The notes below the pieces were generated by a model. The model was not told where the DNA came from, made no database searches, and saw nothing but the letters and a program-made list of their open reading frames with translations. Both the position numbers and the translations under genes were made by a program. This document shows positions 7,099 to 14,964 of a stretch of 18,230 bases of DNA, piece by piece; within the stretch, counting starts at the first letter, position 1, and each line of letters opens with the position of its first letter. Origin of the DNA: Geodermatophilaceae bacterium (GTDB lineage Bacteria > Actinomycetota > Actinomycetes > Mycobacteriales > Geodermatophilaceae); contig JACCXW010000458.1 of assembly GCA_013696785.1 (NCBI GenBank), positions 1 to 18,230 of the forward strand, written 5' to 3'.

Positions 7099-8094
7099 TC
7101 AGAAGATCAGGTCGCGGACGCGCTGCACGATAGGGGCGGCTCCGTCCATGGTGTTCGAGGCAACTGTCCACAGTCGCCGGGACGAGGGCTCGAAGGCGCT
7201 GCGGAAGGACACTCCGTGGTCGCCGCCGTCGAGCACGACCACAGAACCGTCGAGCCAGACGCCCCAGCCGTAGTGCATCCGGTGCGCGGGCGGCCCGGCC
7301 GACTGCGGTGAGATCATCTGCTGCACCCATCCGGCGGACACGATGCGGCCCGCGACCAGTGCCGCCCAGAACCGCCGAACGTCGCTGACCGTGGTGTACG
7401 CCCCGCCGTCGCCGTTGCCGCGGACAGGAGCCGCGAAGACGTTCGTCCGCCCATCTTCGAGGTACCCCACGGCGGCGTAGCCGGGTAGGGCGTCGAGGCG
7501 GAAGAAGGCGCTCTCGACCATCTCGGCCGGCCCGAACACCCGTTCGTCCACGAGCTCGTGGAAGCCTCGCCCGCAGACCCGCTCCGCGATCAGCGCCAAC
7601 ACGACGTACCCGCCGTTGCAGTAGCTGAATTGGGTCCCTGCGGGGAACGCGGGGGGCAGACCGCTCAGCGCAACCAGGTAGTCCTCGGTATTCACGAGCC
7701 GGTAGCCCGGCACGTGCGGTGGCAGCTGACCAGTCTCGTGATCGATGAAATCGCCGATGCCGGACGTGTGGGCCAGCAGGTGCTCGACGGTCACGTCGTC
7801 GCCGACGAGGGGCAAGTCCTCACCGAGCAACGACCGGGCGGTGCTCGTCAACGACAGGACTCCCTCAGAGAGCAGGCTGCCAATGACCAACGCCGTGAAC
7901 GCCTTGGTGCCGCTCGCGATCGCGAAACGAGTGGACCGCGTCATGGGCACCTGGTGGGCACGATGGGCCAGCCCGTAGGCACCCTCCCAGTCAACCTGGT
8001 CGCATGACCCGATCGAGACCACCCCGCCGAATTCGGCAGGCAGGACCGCCTCGATCTCCCGCCCCCAGTCAGTCACCGCAGCACTAAAGCACAC
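7099..8094 (-). CDS. Serine hydrolase, beta-lactamase family (class C/penicillin-binding-protein-like)
   Basis: A 331-residue protein of the beta-lactamase-related serine hydrolase family (esterases, D-Ala-D-Ala carboxypeptidases, LACTB-like). The three active-site motifs are in order: SGTK (nucleophile Ser61, Lys64), YCN (Tyr158, Asn160) and GGDHG (His293-Gly294) in place of the KTG triad. LLAHTSGIGDF is the usual conserved loop before the YxN motif. No signal peptide is seen, so the enzyme is probably cytoplasmic. The start is uncertain: GTG 8094 gives the longest frame, while GTG 8076 begins just before the conserved region and gives 325 residues; neither has a convincing ribosome binding site. 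Specificity is unknown. The gene lies 77 bases downstream of the carboxylase alpha gene on the same strand, so read-through is possible. Confidence 0.85.
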   Translation of the reverse strand: MCFSAAVTDWGREIEAVLPAEFGGVVSIGSCDQVDWEGAYGLAHRAHQVPMTRSTRFAIASGTKAFTALVIGSLLSEGVLSLTSTARSLLGEDLPLVGDDVTVEHLLAHTSGIGDFIDHETGQLPPHVPGYRLVNTEDYLVALSGLPPAFPAGTQFSYCNGGYVVLALIAERVCGRGFHELVDERVFGPAEMVESAFFRLDALPGYAAVGYLEDGRTNVFAAPVRGNGDGGAYTTVSDVRRFWAALVAGRIVSAGWVQQMISPQSAGPPAHRMHYGWGVWLDGSVVVLDGGDHGVSFRSAFEPSSRRLWTVASNTMDGAAPIVQRVRDLIF

Positions 8095-8171
8095 CCCCGA
8101 CGCGAGGCCGCTTCCTTTCTGGTCGCCGGAGCCCGGTCGATCAACCCGGCAGGTGGAGCCGGGGCCGGCGG

Positions 8172-9923
8172 TCAGTCTGTGATCTCGCAGATCACCGAAC
8201 CGCTGGTGACGACGGCCCCGACCTCGGCCGCCAGCCCCGACACGGTGCCGTCCTTGTGCGCGTTGAGGGGCTGCTCCATCTTCATCGCCTCGAGCACGAC
8301 GATGAGGTCACCGGCTGAGACCCTCGCTCCGTCCTCGACGGCGATCTTGACGATCGTCCCCTGCATCGGGCTGGTCAACGCGTCGCCGCTCGCGGCCGCG
8401 CCCGCCCGGGTCCCGCCGGCCCGACGGGGGGCCGTCTTCTTGATCTTGGCGCCGGCGCCCAGGCCGGCCGGGAGCGACACCTCCAGCCGCCTGCCACCGA
8501 CCTCCACGACCACCGTCTCCCGCTCGGCCACGTCCTCATCAGGCTCTACGGCGTCGGCGTACGGCGGGATGTCGTTGTCGAACTCGGTCTCGATCCAGCG
8601 GGTATGGACGCTGAACGCCGCCCCGTCGGCGGGCGCGAACGCGGGATCGTCGACGACGGTGCGGTGGAAGGGCAGCAGCGTGGCCAGCCCCTCGACCTGC
8701 ATCTCGGCCAGCGCGCGCCGGGAACGCTCCAGCGCGTTCTCGCGGCTGCTACCGACCACGATCAGCTTGGCGAGCAGTGAGTCGAACGCGCCGCCGATGA
8801 CCGACCCTGCCTCGACGCCGGAATCCACGCGTACGCCGGGGCCGGCCGGCGGCCCCCACGCGGTGACGGTCCCGGGGGCGGGCAGGAAGCCGCGGCCGGC
8901 GTCCTCGCCGTTGATACGGAACTCGAAGGCGTGCCCGCGTGGCTCCGGATCCTCGGTCAGTGCCAGCTTCTCGCCCGCGGCGATCCGCAGCTGCTCGCGG
9001 ACGAGGTCCAGCCCCGTGGTCTCCTCGCTGACGGGGTGCTCGACCTGCAGCCGGGTGTTGACCTCGAGGAAGGAGATCGTTCCGTCGGCGGCGACGAGGT
9101 ACTCCACGGTCCCGGCGCCGTGGTAGCCGGCCTCGGCGCAGATCGCCTTGGCCGAGGCATGTATCTCGGCCCGCTGCTCGTCGGTGAGGAACGGCGCGGG
9201 CGCCTCCTCCACGAGCTTCTGATGCCGCCGCTGCAATGAGCAGTCCCGCGTGCCGACCACGATGACGGTGCCGTGGGTGTCGGCGAGGATCTGTGCCTCG
9301 ACGTGCCGAGGCTTGTCGAGGTACCGCTCGACGAAGCATTCGCCGCGACCGAACGCGGATTCGGCCTCCCGGACGGCCGAGGCGAAGAGTTCGGGGATCT
9401 CCTCGATGGTGTGAGCGACCTTGAGTCCCCGGCCGCCGCCGCCGAAGGCCGCCTTGATCGCCACCGGTACGCCGTGCTCCTCGGCGAACGCGACCACCTC
9501 ATCCGGTCCGCTCACCGGCTCCTTGGTCCCAGGGACCAGCGGTGCGCCGGCCTTGGTTGCGATGTGCCTGGCCTGAACCTTGTCGCCGAGGGCCAGGATC
9601 GCCTCCGGCGTCGGCCCCACCCAGGTCAGCCCGGCGTCGATGACGGCCCGCGCGAAGTCGGCGTTCTCGGCGAGGAAGCCGTAGCCGGGATGCACTGTGT
9701 CCGCCCCGGACTTCTGGCACGCCTCGATGATCTTGTCGATCACGAGATAGGACGCACCCGGTGTGGTCCCGCCGAGGGCGAAGGCCTCGTCGGCCATCCG
9801 GACGTGCACGGCGTCTCGGTCCGGCTCGGCGTAGACCGCGACGCTGGTGAGGCCGGCATCCCTGCAGGCGCGGATGACGCGCACGGCAATCTCGCCGCGA
9901 TTGGCGATCAGGACCTTCTGCAC
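8172..9923 (-). CDS. accA: Acyl-CoA carboxylase alpha subunit: biotin carboxylase plus biotin carboxyl carrier domain (AccA3/PccA-like)
   Basis: A 583-residue biotinylated subunit that carboxylates its own biotin with ATP and bicarbonate and passes the CO2 to the carboxyltransferase encoded upstream. Domains are the N-terminal biotin carboxylase domain starting KVLIANRGEIAVR, the ATP-grasp glycine loop GGGGRG near residue 165, and the active-site segment FLEVNTRLQVEHPVSEE. A Pro/Ala/Gly-rich linker around residues 490-515 follows. The C-terminal biotinyl domain carries EAMKMEQPL, with Lys548 the predicted biotinylation site, 35 residues from the end as usual. Start GTG 9923 has GAGGAGGG (9941-9934, minus strand) 10 bases upstream. 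It is the last gene of beta-epsilon-maf-alpha. One such alpha chain often serves several beta subunits in actinobacteria, so acetyl- and propionyl-CoA are both possible substrates. Confidence 0.95.
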   Translation of the reverse strand: MQKVLIANRGEIAVRVIRACRDAGLTSVAVYAEPDRDAVHVRMADEAFALGGTTPGASYLVIDKIIEACQKSGADTVHPGYGFLAENADFARAVIDAGLTWVGPTPEAILALGDKVQARHIATKAGAPLVPGTKEPVSGPDEVVAFAEEHGVPVAIKAAFGGGGRGLKVAHTIEEIPELFASAVREAESAFGRGECFVERYLDKPRHVEAQILADTHGTVIVVGTRDCSLQRRHQKLVEEAPAPFLTDEQRAEIHASAKAICAEAGYHGAGTVEYLVAADGTISFLEVNTRLQVEHPVSEETTGLDLVREQLRIAAGEKLALTEDPEPRGHAFEFRINGEDAGRGFLPAPGTVTAWGPPAGPGVRVDSGVEAGSVIGGAFDSLLAKLIVVGSSRENALERSRRALAEMQVEGLATLLPFHRTVVDDPAFAPADGAAFSVHTRWIETEFDNDIPPYADAVEPDEDVAERETVVVEVGGRRLEVSLPAGLGAGAKIKKTAPRRAGGTRAGAAASGDALTSPMQGTIVKIAVEDGARVSAGDLIVVLEAMKMEQPLNAHKDGTVSGLAAEVGAVVTSGSVICEITD

Positions 9924-9972
9924 AGGTCGCGTTCCCTCCTCGGCACCTCAGCGCTCGACGTGAGGGCTGAGT

Positions 9973-10593
9973 CTAGGACGCCCGCCACAGCGCCGTGATC
10001 GATACGCCGTGCTGCGCCAGCAGCCGGCGCAATACAGGCAGCGACAATCCGATGACCGTGCCGGGGTCCCCCTCGATGCCGTCGACGAACGGCCCGCCCA
10101 GTCCGTCGATCGTGAACGCGCCGGCGACCCGCAACGGTTCTCCCGAGGCGATGTACGCCGCCAACTCGGTCGTCGTCGGCCGGCCGAAGCGAACAATCGT
10201 CGAGCTGACCTCGCTGAAGCGAGTCCCCGTCTCGGTGGCTACCAGGCAGTGCCCGGTGTGCAGCACGCCGGCCCGCCCCGCCATCCGATGCCAGCGTCGC
10301 TCCGCCTCAGCGGCGTCGGCCGGCTTGCCCAGCACCTCCCCGTCGAAGTCCAGCGCCGAGTCGCAACCGAGCACCAGCGCAGTCCCGCCGCCGCTCCCAC
10401 TCATGCTGGTGGCCACGGAAGCGGCCTTGGCCTCGGCCAGTGCTCGGACGAGGCTGGCGGCATCCGGTGCGCCGACGCCCGACTCGTCCACCCCGCTGAC
10501 AATGACCTCGGGCTCGATCCCGGCAGCTTGCAGCAGCCGCAGCCGTCCCGCTGACGCGCTGGCGAGCACGAACCGGGGCGGCTCACCCAGCAT
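9973..10593 (-). CDS. maf: Maf family nucleoside triphosphate pyrophosphatase
   Basis: A 206-residue Maf/YhdE-type protein. The family hydrolyses non-canonical or modified nucleoside triphosphates (or dTTP/UTP) to monophosphates. Visible motifs are VLASASAGR at the N-terminus, SGVDES, an EAKA segment, GCDSALDFDGEVLGKP with the probable catalytic Asp78, and the C-terminal DGLGGPFVDGIEGDPGTVIGL. Family length is normal (about 200). ATG 10593 lacks a clear ribosome binding site. The gene lies 48 bases after the epsilon gene and 49 bases before the alpha gene. Its place inside an acyl-CoA carboxylase operon is a conserved actinobacterial arrangement (accD5-accE5-Rv3282 in M. tuberculosis) with no known functional link. 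Confidence 0.92.
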   Translation of the reverse strand: MLGEPPRFVLASASAGRLRLLQAAGIEPEVIVSGVDESGVGAPDAASLVRALAEAKAASVATSMSGSGGGTALVLGCDSALDFDGEVLGKPADAAEAERRWHRMAGRAGVLHTGHCLVATETGTRFSEVSSTIVRFGRPTTTELAAYIASGEPLRVAGAFTIDGLGGPFVDGIEGDPGTVIGLSLPVLRRLLAQHGVSITALWRAS

Positions 10594-10639
10594 GATGGTG
10601 GGGCGGTCCGTCGGCGTGTCGCGGTGTGTCCCGCCCCAT

Positions 10640-10715
10640 GATCACCGACCGGGTGATCGGCGCCAGACGCCCGGGCCGGCTCGCAGGGGCGCGCGCAGCC
10701 GGGACCGCCGATCAC
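10640..10715. repeat. Nested inverted repeats over the 3' end of the epsilon-subunit gene
   Basis: GATCACC (10640-10646) pairs with GGTGATC (10652-10658) around a 5-base loop, a compact hairpin that includes the epsilon stop codon. The overlapping GTGATCGGCG (10653-10662) is also an exact inverted repeat of CGCCGATCAC (10706-10715). The two pairings are mutually exclusive. They lie in coding sequence plus the epsilon-maf gap. No T-run follows on the minus strand. They may affect mRNA stability or maf translation, or be chance in GC-rich DNA. Confidence 0.5.
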
Positions 10716-10857
10716 GCCAGCCCGAGGGACCGCGGCCCGGGGCCGGCTCGGTGCGCGTCAGCACGACGACGAGCAGGGCGGCCAGCTCCTCGTCCGTCGG
10801 CTCCCCGCGCAGGACCCGCAGCACGGCCTTGCCGTCGTTGCCGCTCTGCTGCCTCAT
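10642..10857 (-). CDS. accE: Acyl-CoA carboxylase epsilon subunit
   Basis: A 71-residue basic protein of the actinobacterial acyl-CoA carboxylase epsilon family (AccE5/PccE). The N-terminal VLRGEPTDEELAALLVVV is the family's diagnostic helix, and the C-terminal WRDRRSRLRAPLRAGPGVWR matches the conserved W-x-R-x-x-R-LR-PL-GPG-W pattern. Epsilon subunits bind the alpha and beta subunits and stimulate carboxylase activity. ATG 10857 overlaps the beta-subunit stop codon by four bases (ATGA, 10857-10854), implying translational coupling and near-stoichiometric expression. The variable Pro/Arg-rich middle is normal for the family. Confidence 0.9.
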   Translation of the reverse strand: MRQQSGNDGKAVLRVLRGEPTDEELAALLVVVLTRTEPAPGRGPSGWRDRRSRLRAPLRAGPGVWRRSPGR

Positions 10858-12482
10858 AGCGGGATGTTGCCGTGCTTCTTCGGCGGCAGCGACGCGCGTT
10901 TGTTGCGGAGCAGTCGCAGCGCGCGGACGACGTAGGACCGGGTGAACGACGGCGGGATGATCGAGTCGATGTAGCCACGCTCGGCGGCGATGTAGGGGTT
11001 GGCGAGGGTGTCCTCGTACTCGCTGACGTACGTCGCCCGAGCGGCGTCCGGGTCGGCCGCCTCGGCGAGCTCACTCCGGTACAGGATGTTGACCGCTCCC
11101 TGCGCCCCCATCACGGCGATCTGCGCCGTCGGCCAGGCCAGGTTGATGTCGGCGCCGAGGTGCTTGGAGCCCATGACGTCGTACGCCCCGCCGTAGGCCT
11201 TGCGGGTGATGACGGTGACCTTCGGGACCGTCGCCTCGGCATAGGCGTAGATGAGCTTCGCCCCGCGGCGGATGATGCCGCCCCACTCCTGGTCGGCCCC
11301 GGGCAGGAAGCCGGGGACGTCGACGAACGTGAGGACGGGGACGTTGAACGCGTCGCAGGTCCGGACGAAACGCGCTGCCTTCTCCGAAGCCTCGATGTCC
11401 AGGCAGCCGGCGAGGTGCAGGGGCTGGTTGGCGACGACCCCGACCGACCGGCCCTCGATCCGGCCGAAGCCGCACAGGATGTTCGGGGCGAACAGTTCAT
11501 GGATCTCCAGGAAGTCACCCTCGTCGAGGATGTGCCGGATGACCTCGTGCATGTCGTACGGCGTGTTTGCCGAGTCCGGGATGAACGTGTCCAGCTCCCG
11601 GTCCTCGTCGGTGATCCCGTCGGGGATGGACACGTCGAACTCCACGTCGTACGCCGGGGTGTCGTCCAGGTTGTTGCTCGGCAGGAACGACAGCAGCGCC
11701 TTGACGAAGTCGATCGCTGCCTGCTCGTCGGCGGCCATGTGGTGGGCGACCCCGGACTTCGTGTTGTGGGTCCGCGCTCCGCCGAGTTCTTCCATCGGCA
11801 CGTCCTCGCCGGTCACGGTCTTGATCACGTCCGGGCCGGTGATGAACATGTGCGATGTCTGGTCGACCATCACGGTGAAGTCGGTGATGGCGGGGGAGTA
11901 GACCGCGCCGCCGGCGCATGGCCCCATGATCAGGGAGATCTGCGGGATGACGCCGGAGGCCTGCACGTTGCGGAAGAAGATCTCGCCGTACAGGCCGAGG
12001 GAGACCACCCCCTCCTGGATCCGCGCGCCGCCGGAGTCGTTGATCCCGATCAGTGGGCAGCCGTTTCGCATCGCGAGATCCATGACCTTGACGATCTTCT
12101 CCCCGAACACCTCACCGAGGCTGCCGCCGAAGACCGTGAAGTCCTGCGCGAAGACGCACACCGGCCGGTCGTCCACGGTGCCGTACCCGGTCACGACTCC
12201 GTCGCCGTACGGCCGGATCTTCTCCTGCCCGAACGCCGTGCTGCGGTGCCGGGCGAGCTCGTCGGTCTCGATGAACGAGCCGGGGTCGAGAAGCATGTCG
12301 ATCCGCTCGCGGGCGGTCATCTTGCCGCGCGCGTGTTGCTTGTCGACCGCCCTGGCGGACCCGGCGTGGACCGCGTCGTCGTTGCGCTTGATCAGGTCCG
12401 CGAGCTTGCCCGCCGTCGTGTGGACGTCCGGTTTCTGATCCTCGGGGAGGTCGATGCTTTCGGCTTCGGGTTGCGCGGTCAC
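10854..12482 (-). CDS. pccB: Acyl-CoA carboxylase carboxyltransferase beta subunit (PccB/AccD5-like)
   Basis: A 542-residue carboxyltransferase that moves CO2 from carboxybiotin to an acyl-CoA. N- and C-terminal crotonase-like halves are both present: GGSLGEVFGEKIVKVMDLA, NDSGGARIQEGV and MGPCAGGAVYSPA in the first (acyl-CoA-binding oxyanion GG), and VDVPGFLPGADQEWGGIIRRGAK and KAYGGAYDVMGSKHL in the second. Asp435 in GGAYDVM, 107 residues from the end, corresponds in context to Asp422 of Streptomyces coelicolor PccB, the residue linked to propionyl-CoA preference. That supports propionyl-CoA carboxylase, forming methylmalonyl-CoA. The start GTG 12482 has no ribosome binding site but a -10-like TAGGCT 8 bases upstream, consistent with leaderless transcription. 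First gene of the beta-epsilon-maf-alpha operon. Confidence 0.94.
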   Translation of the reverse strand: MTAQPEAESIDLPEDQKPDVHTTAGKLADLIKRNDDAVHAGSARAVDKQHARGKMTARERIDMLLDPGSFIETDELARHRSTAFGQEKIRPYGDGVVTGYGTVDDRPVCVFAQDFTVFGGSLGEVFGEKIVKVMDLAMRNGCPLIGINDSGGARIQEGVVSLGLYGEIFFRNVQASGVIPQISLIMGPCAGGAVYSPAITDFTVMVDQTSHMFITGPDVIKTVTGEDVPMEELGGARTHNTKSGVAHHMAADEQAAIDFVKALLSFLPSNNLDDTPAYDVEFDVSIPDGITDEDRELDTFIPDSANTPYDMHEVIRHILDEGDFLEIHELFAPNILCGFGRIEGRSVGVVANQPLHLAGCLDIEASEKAARFVRTCDAFNVPVLTFVDVPGFLPGADQEWGGIIRRGAKLIYAYAEATVPKVTVITRKAYGGAYDVMGSKHLGADINLAWPTAQIAVMGAQGAVNILYRSELAEAADPDAARATYVSEYEDTLANPYIAAERGYIDSIIPPSFTRSYVVRALRLLRNKRASLPPKKHGNIPL

Positions 12483-12495
12483 GGCTGGCTAGCCT
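12482..12495. repeat. Left copy of a 14-bp direct repeat flanking the sulfatase gene
   Basis: CGGCTGGCTAGCCT is identical, in the same orientation, to 14992-15005. This copy lies immediately upstream of the carboxylase operon (minus strand) and includes part of its -10 region. Confidence 0.8.
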
Positions 12496-12496
12496 A
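12483..12496 (-). promoter_or_regulatory. Putative leaderless promoter of the carboxylase operon
   Basis: On the minus strand TAGGCT (12496-12491) is followed by 8 bases and then GTG 12482. There is no Shine-Dalgarno sequence, so transcription starting at or next to the GTG is likely. The region overlaps the 14-bp sequence repeated upstream of birA. No obvious -35 is seen. Confidence 0.45.
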
Positions 12497-12607
12497 GCCA
12501 GGTCCCGGCCGAAACTGAGCGCCGCCGCTGAACGTCGCGGCGCCGGCCAGGGGCGGAGCACCCATGAGAGCCGGCCCCGTCGGGGCGGGCGGAAGCTCGC
12601 CGACACC

Positions 12608-12637
12608 TTGCCCTCCACACGCTTGCCTGTCTATGCT
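12608..12637 (+). promoter_or_regulatory. Putative promoter of the sulfatase gene
   Basis: TTGCCC (12608-12613) and TATGCT (12632-12637) are separated by 18 bases, a good sigma-70/SigA-type match. Predicted transcription start is near 12644, leaving about 20 bases of leader before ATG 12665. This also argues against using TTG 12608 as a start codon. Confidence 0.5.
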
Positions 12638-12664
12638 TCGCCGCACATCGGGGTCGGGGGACAC

Positions 12665-14917
12665 ATGAAAAGTATTGTCGTTGGTGGCTGGCTGCCCGCA
12701 GTTCGAGGCGGCTTGTGCATGGTGACCGTGGCGCTCCTCGCAGCCACCACGGGCCCGGCCGCAGACGCGTCCGCGCAGGCCCAACCGGGCTCCCTTCCGG
12801 CCGTAGCTGCGGCCGAACCGTTCTCGCCTGACGTGGCGGCGTTGCTGCCGGACACCCTGCGGGGGACGCGACCGAACATCGTGCTTGTCGTCAGCGATGA
12901 CCAGACGGTGGACTCGATGCGGTACATGCCCTACATGCAGGGACAGCGGGACAGCGGCGCCTACGTCTTCTTCACGCAGGCCGAGACGAACAACCCGCTC
13001 TGCTGCCCGGGGCGGGCCTCGATCCTCACCGGACAGGTCGACACTCGGACCGGGGTCGAGAACAACACGCAGGCAGGCAACATCCGACCAGCAGAGACGC
13101 TCGGTTCGCCCCTGCGCGACGTGGGATACCGGACCGGCTTGTTCGGGAAATTGCTCAACGGGTACAACGAATCAGGCGGGGTGTGGCCGGGCTGGGATGA
13201 CTTCCAGCCGATCGAGAGCCGCAATATCTATGCCCAGTACAACTACGACGTTCTCAACAACGGCGTCCGCGAACACTACGCTAGTAGTCCCGAGGACTAT
13301 CAGGTCGATGTTGTGACGGCGAAGTCCCTGGAATTCATCGATCAGACGCCGGCTGAACAGCCACTCTTCCTGTACGTCGCGCCCACGGCGACGCACACCC
13401 CATGGGTCGCGGCGCCGCGGCACCAGAACGCATTCGCCGACACCACGATCCCGCTGCCGGCCAATTGGGCCGAGGCCGACGTTTCGGACAAGCCGGCGTG
13501 GGTGCAGCAGTTGCCGCTGCCGGGTCGCGGCGGGGCGATCTCCCAGCGGCGCAAGCAGTACGCCGCCGGCCTGGCTGTCGACGACATGATGCGCGCCATC
13601 GACGAGCGGTTGACTGCTACCGGCCGGATGGACAACACCGTGGTCCTTTTCATCAGCGACAACGGGCTGTCATCGGGCCTGAACCGCTGGCCGTCGAAGA
13701 TCTGCGAGTTGCGCGGGTGCGCCTCGATCCCGTTCGTCGTGCGCTACCCGGGACAGGCTGGTCGCACGGAGACGCGACTGGCGACCAACATCGACCTCGC
13801 CCCCACGGTGGTCGACCTTGCCGGCGCCGTACTGCCGGTTCAACCGGACGGCATCAGCCTGGTCGCGGCGCTGGAGGATCCCGAGGGGACGGTCAGCACC
13901 CGCGACGGCATCTTGCAGCACTGGGGAGGTGGTGACCAGAACGGGAGCTTCGCGCAGGACAAGGAGGGTACGCCGGGGTTCTACGGGATCCGAACCGACC
14001 AGTGGCGCTACGTCGAACTCACGAATCTCGCCGTCCAAGGCGCAACGGAATTCGAGCTGTACGACCAGGTGAACGACCCCGGCGAAATGATGAACCTCGC
14101 GGCTGTTCCGGCCTACGCCGCGATTCGGGAAAGCCTGCAGGGCCAGCTCTACGCCATGATCCGGGCCACGGGTGCGACACCCGGTGAGCCGCAGGGATCT
14201 TGGCGTCCTGCGGGCAGCCCGCCGCCGCCTTCGGGTGTGGACTTTCAGCTTCGCAACTCCAACACCGCCGGAACTCCTGATCTGTCCTTCTCCTATGGGC
14301 TCGCCGGTGACGTGCCGCTGGCGTGTGACTGGGACGGGGACGGCATCGACACGCCTGGCGTGTTCCGCGCCGGCGTCTTCCAGCTTCGTAACAGCAACTC
14401 CGCCGGCAAGCCGGCGAAATCGTTCGCCTACGGCCAGGCCGGAGACGTCCCGCTCTGCGGCGACTGGAACGGCAACAGCGTCGATACCATCGGGGTGTTC
14501 CGCGCCGGCACGTTCTACCTGCGCAACAGCAACAGCGCCGGAGCGAGCAACCTGACGATCGTCTACGGCGAACCCGCCGACACTCCCGTGGCGGGCGACT
14601 GGAACGGCGACGGCATCGACAGCATCGGGGTCGTACGGTCCGCCGGGTGGTACCTCAGCGACAAGAATCGCGCGCCGAAGACAGCGCACCAGTTCACGTT
14701 CGGTAAACTGGGCGACCAGCCTCTGGTCGGTGACTGGACCGGCAGTGGCGCAGACGCCGTCGGCGTCCGCCGAGACGAGAGGTTCCTCCTGCGCTTCGCG
14801 CTTGCTGCCGGTCCTCCGGACCTGTCCTTTGCCGTGGGAACGGCGACGGATGTCGGCCTAGCCGGCGACTGGGACGGTGCGGGCGGGTCGACCATCGGCA
14901 TCGTGCGCGGACTCTGA
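12665..14917 (+). CDS. Exported sulfatase (N-acetylglucosamine-6-sulfatase-like) with five C-terminal FG-GAP/VCBS-like repeats
   Basis: A 750-residue protein. Residues 1-38 form a Sec-type signal peptide (Lys2, Arg14, then hydrophobic CMVTVALLAA, then ADASA). Residues about 70-515 are a type I sulfatase: PNIVLVVSDDQ with metal ligands Asp78-Asp79, and CCPGR (113-117), the C-x-P-x-R formylglycine motif with Cys113 as nucleophile and Gly in the usual Ser/Ala place. GLFGKLLNGY follows, then the His-bearing APTATHTPW, and ISDNG as the C-terminal metal site. The GKxLNGY pattern points to the glucosamine-6-sulfatase-like branch. Residues 527-750 are five consecutive 45-residue repeats with an Asp-rich GDWxGDGxDxxGV core. 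The enzyme would desulfate an extracellular carbohydrate or aryl sulfate. GGGGG lies 4 bases before ATG 12665; an in-frame TTG at 12608 falls in the promoter. It interrupts the usual birA-accD5 neighbourhood. Confidence 0.9.
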   Translation: MKSIVVGGWLPAVRGGLCMVTVALLAATTGPAADASAQAQPGSLPAVAAAEPFSPDVAALLPDTLRGTRPNIVLVVSDDQTVDSMRYMPYMQGQRDSGAYVFFTQAETNNPLCCPGRASILTGQVDTRTGVENNTQAGNIRPAETLGSPLRDVGYRTGLFGKLLNGYNESGGVWPGWDDFQPIESRNIYAQYNYDVLNNGVREHYASSPEDYQVDVVTAKSLEFIDQTPAEQPLFLYVAPTATHTPWVAAPRHQNAFADTTIPLPANWAEADVSDKPAWVQQLPLPGRGGAISQRRKQYAAGLAVDDMMRAIDERLTATGRMDNTVVLFISDNGLSSGLNRWPSKICELRGCASIPFVVRYPGQAGRTETRLATNIDLAPTVVDLAGAVLPVQPDGISLVAALEDPEGTVSTRDGILQHWGGGDQNGSFAQDKEGTPGFYGIRTDQWRYVELTNLAVQGATEFELYDQVNDPGEMMNLAAVPAYAAIRESLQGQLYAMIRATGATPGEPQGSWRPAGSPPPPSGVDFQLRNSNTAGTPDLSFSYGLAGDVPLACDWDGDGIDTPGVFRAGVFQLRNSNSAGKPAKSFAYGQAGDVPLCGDWNGNSVDTIGVFRAGTFYLRNSNSAGASNLTIVYGEPADTPVAGDWNGDGIDSIGVVRSAGWYLSDKNRAPKTAHQFTFGKLGDQPLVGDWTGSGADAVGVRRDERFLLRFALAAGPPDLSFAVGTATDVGLAGDWDGAGGSTIGIVRGL
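14243..14914 (+). repeat. Five tandem 45-codon FG-GAP/VCBS-like repeats within the sulfatase gene
   Basis: Residues 527-571, 572-616, 617-661, 662-706 and 707-750 align without gaps on a pattern of F-x-L-R-N-S-N, then a YG turn, then GDWxGDGxDxxGVxR. The first three are close to each other (FQLRNSN or FYLRNSN; GDVPL or DTPV) and the last two have diverged (WYLSDKN, FLLRFAL). The Asp/Asn/Gly loop (for example DWDGDGID) resembles calcium-binding FG-GAP/VCBS loops. Five repeats could form most of a beta-propeller or a cell-wall or carbohydrate-binding module. Confidence 0.85.
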
Positions 14918-14964
14918 CCGCGTCCGCGGGGTGGTGTCCCCACGCACAGGCACCGGGCGGATGT

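Noticed and set aside
8095..8171. Hairpin terminator between accA and the serine hydrolase gene
   Set aside because: Several CCGG-type short pairings are seen, but no stem longer than 5 bp without mismatches.
10872..12497. 541-residue open frame on the plus strand opposite the carboxyltransferase gene
   Set aside because: Mirror frame of a well-conserved gene. Val/Asp/Arg-rich, and no recognisable domain.
12574..12586. GCCCCG-T-CGGGGC hairpin upstream of the sulfatase promoter
   Set aside because: Short perfect stem, but with a 1-3 base loop and no link to a gene end or start. Not enough to call a function.
12608..12664. Upstream TTG start for the sulfatase gene
   Set aside because: The TTG falls in a good -35 element. 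ATG 12665 begins a normal signal peptide and has a G-rich site before it.
14918..14945. Terminator after the sulfatase gene (CCGCG/CGCGG and GGGG...CCCC)
   Set aside because: Stems are only 4-5 bp and overlap each other. Such pairings are common by chance at this GC content.
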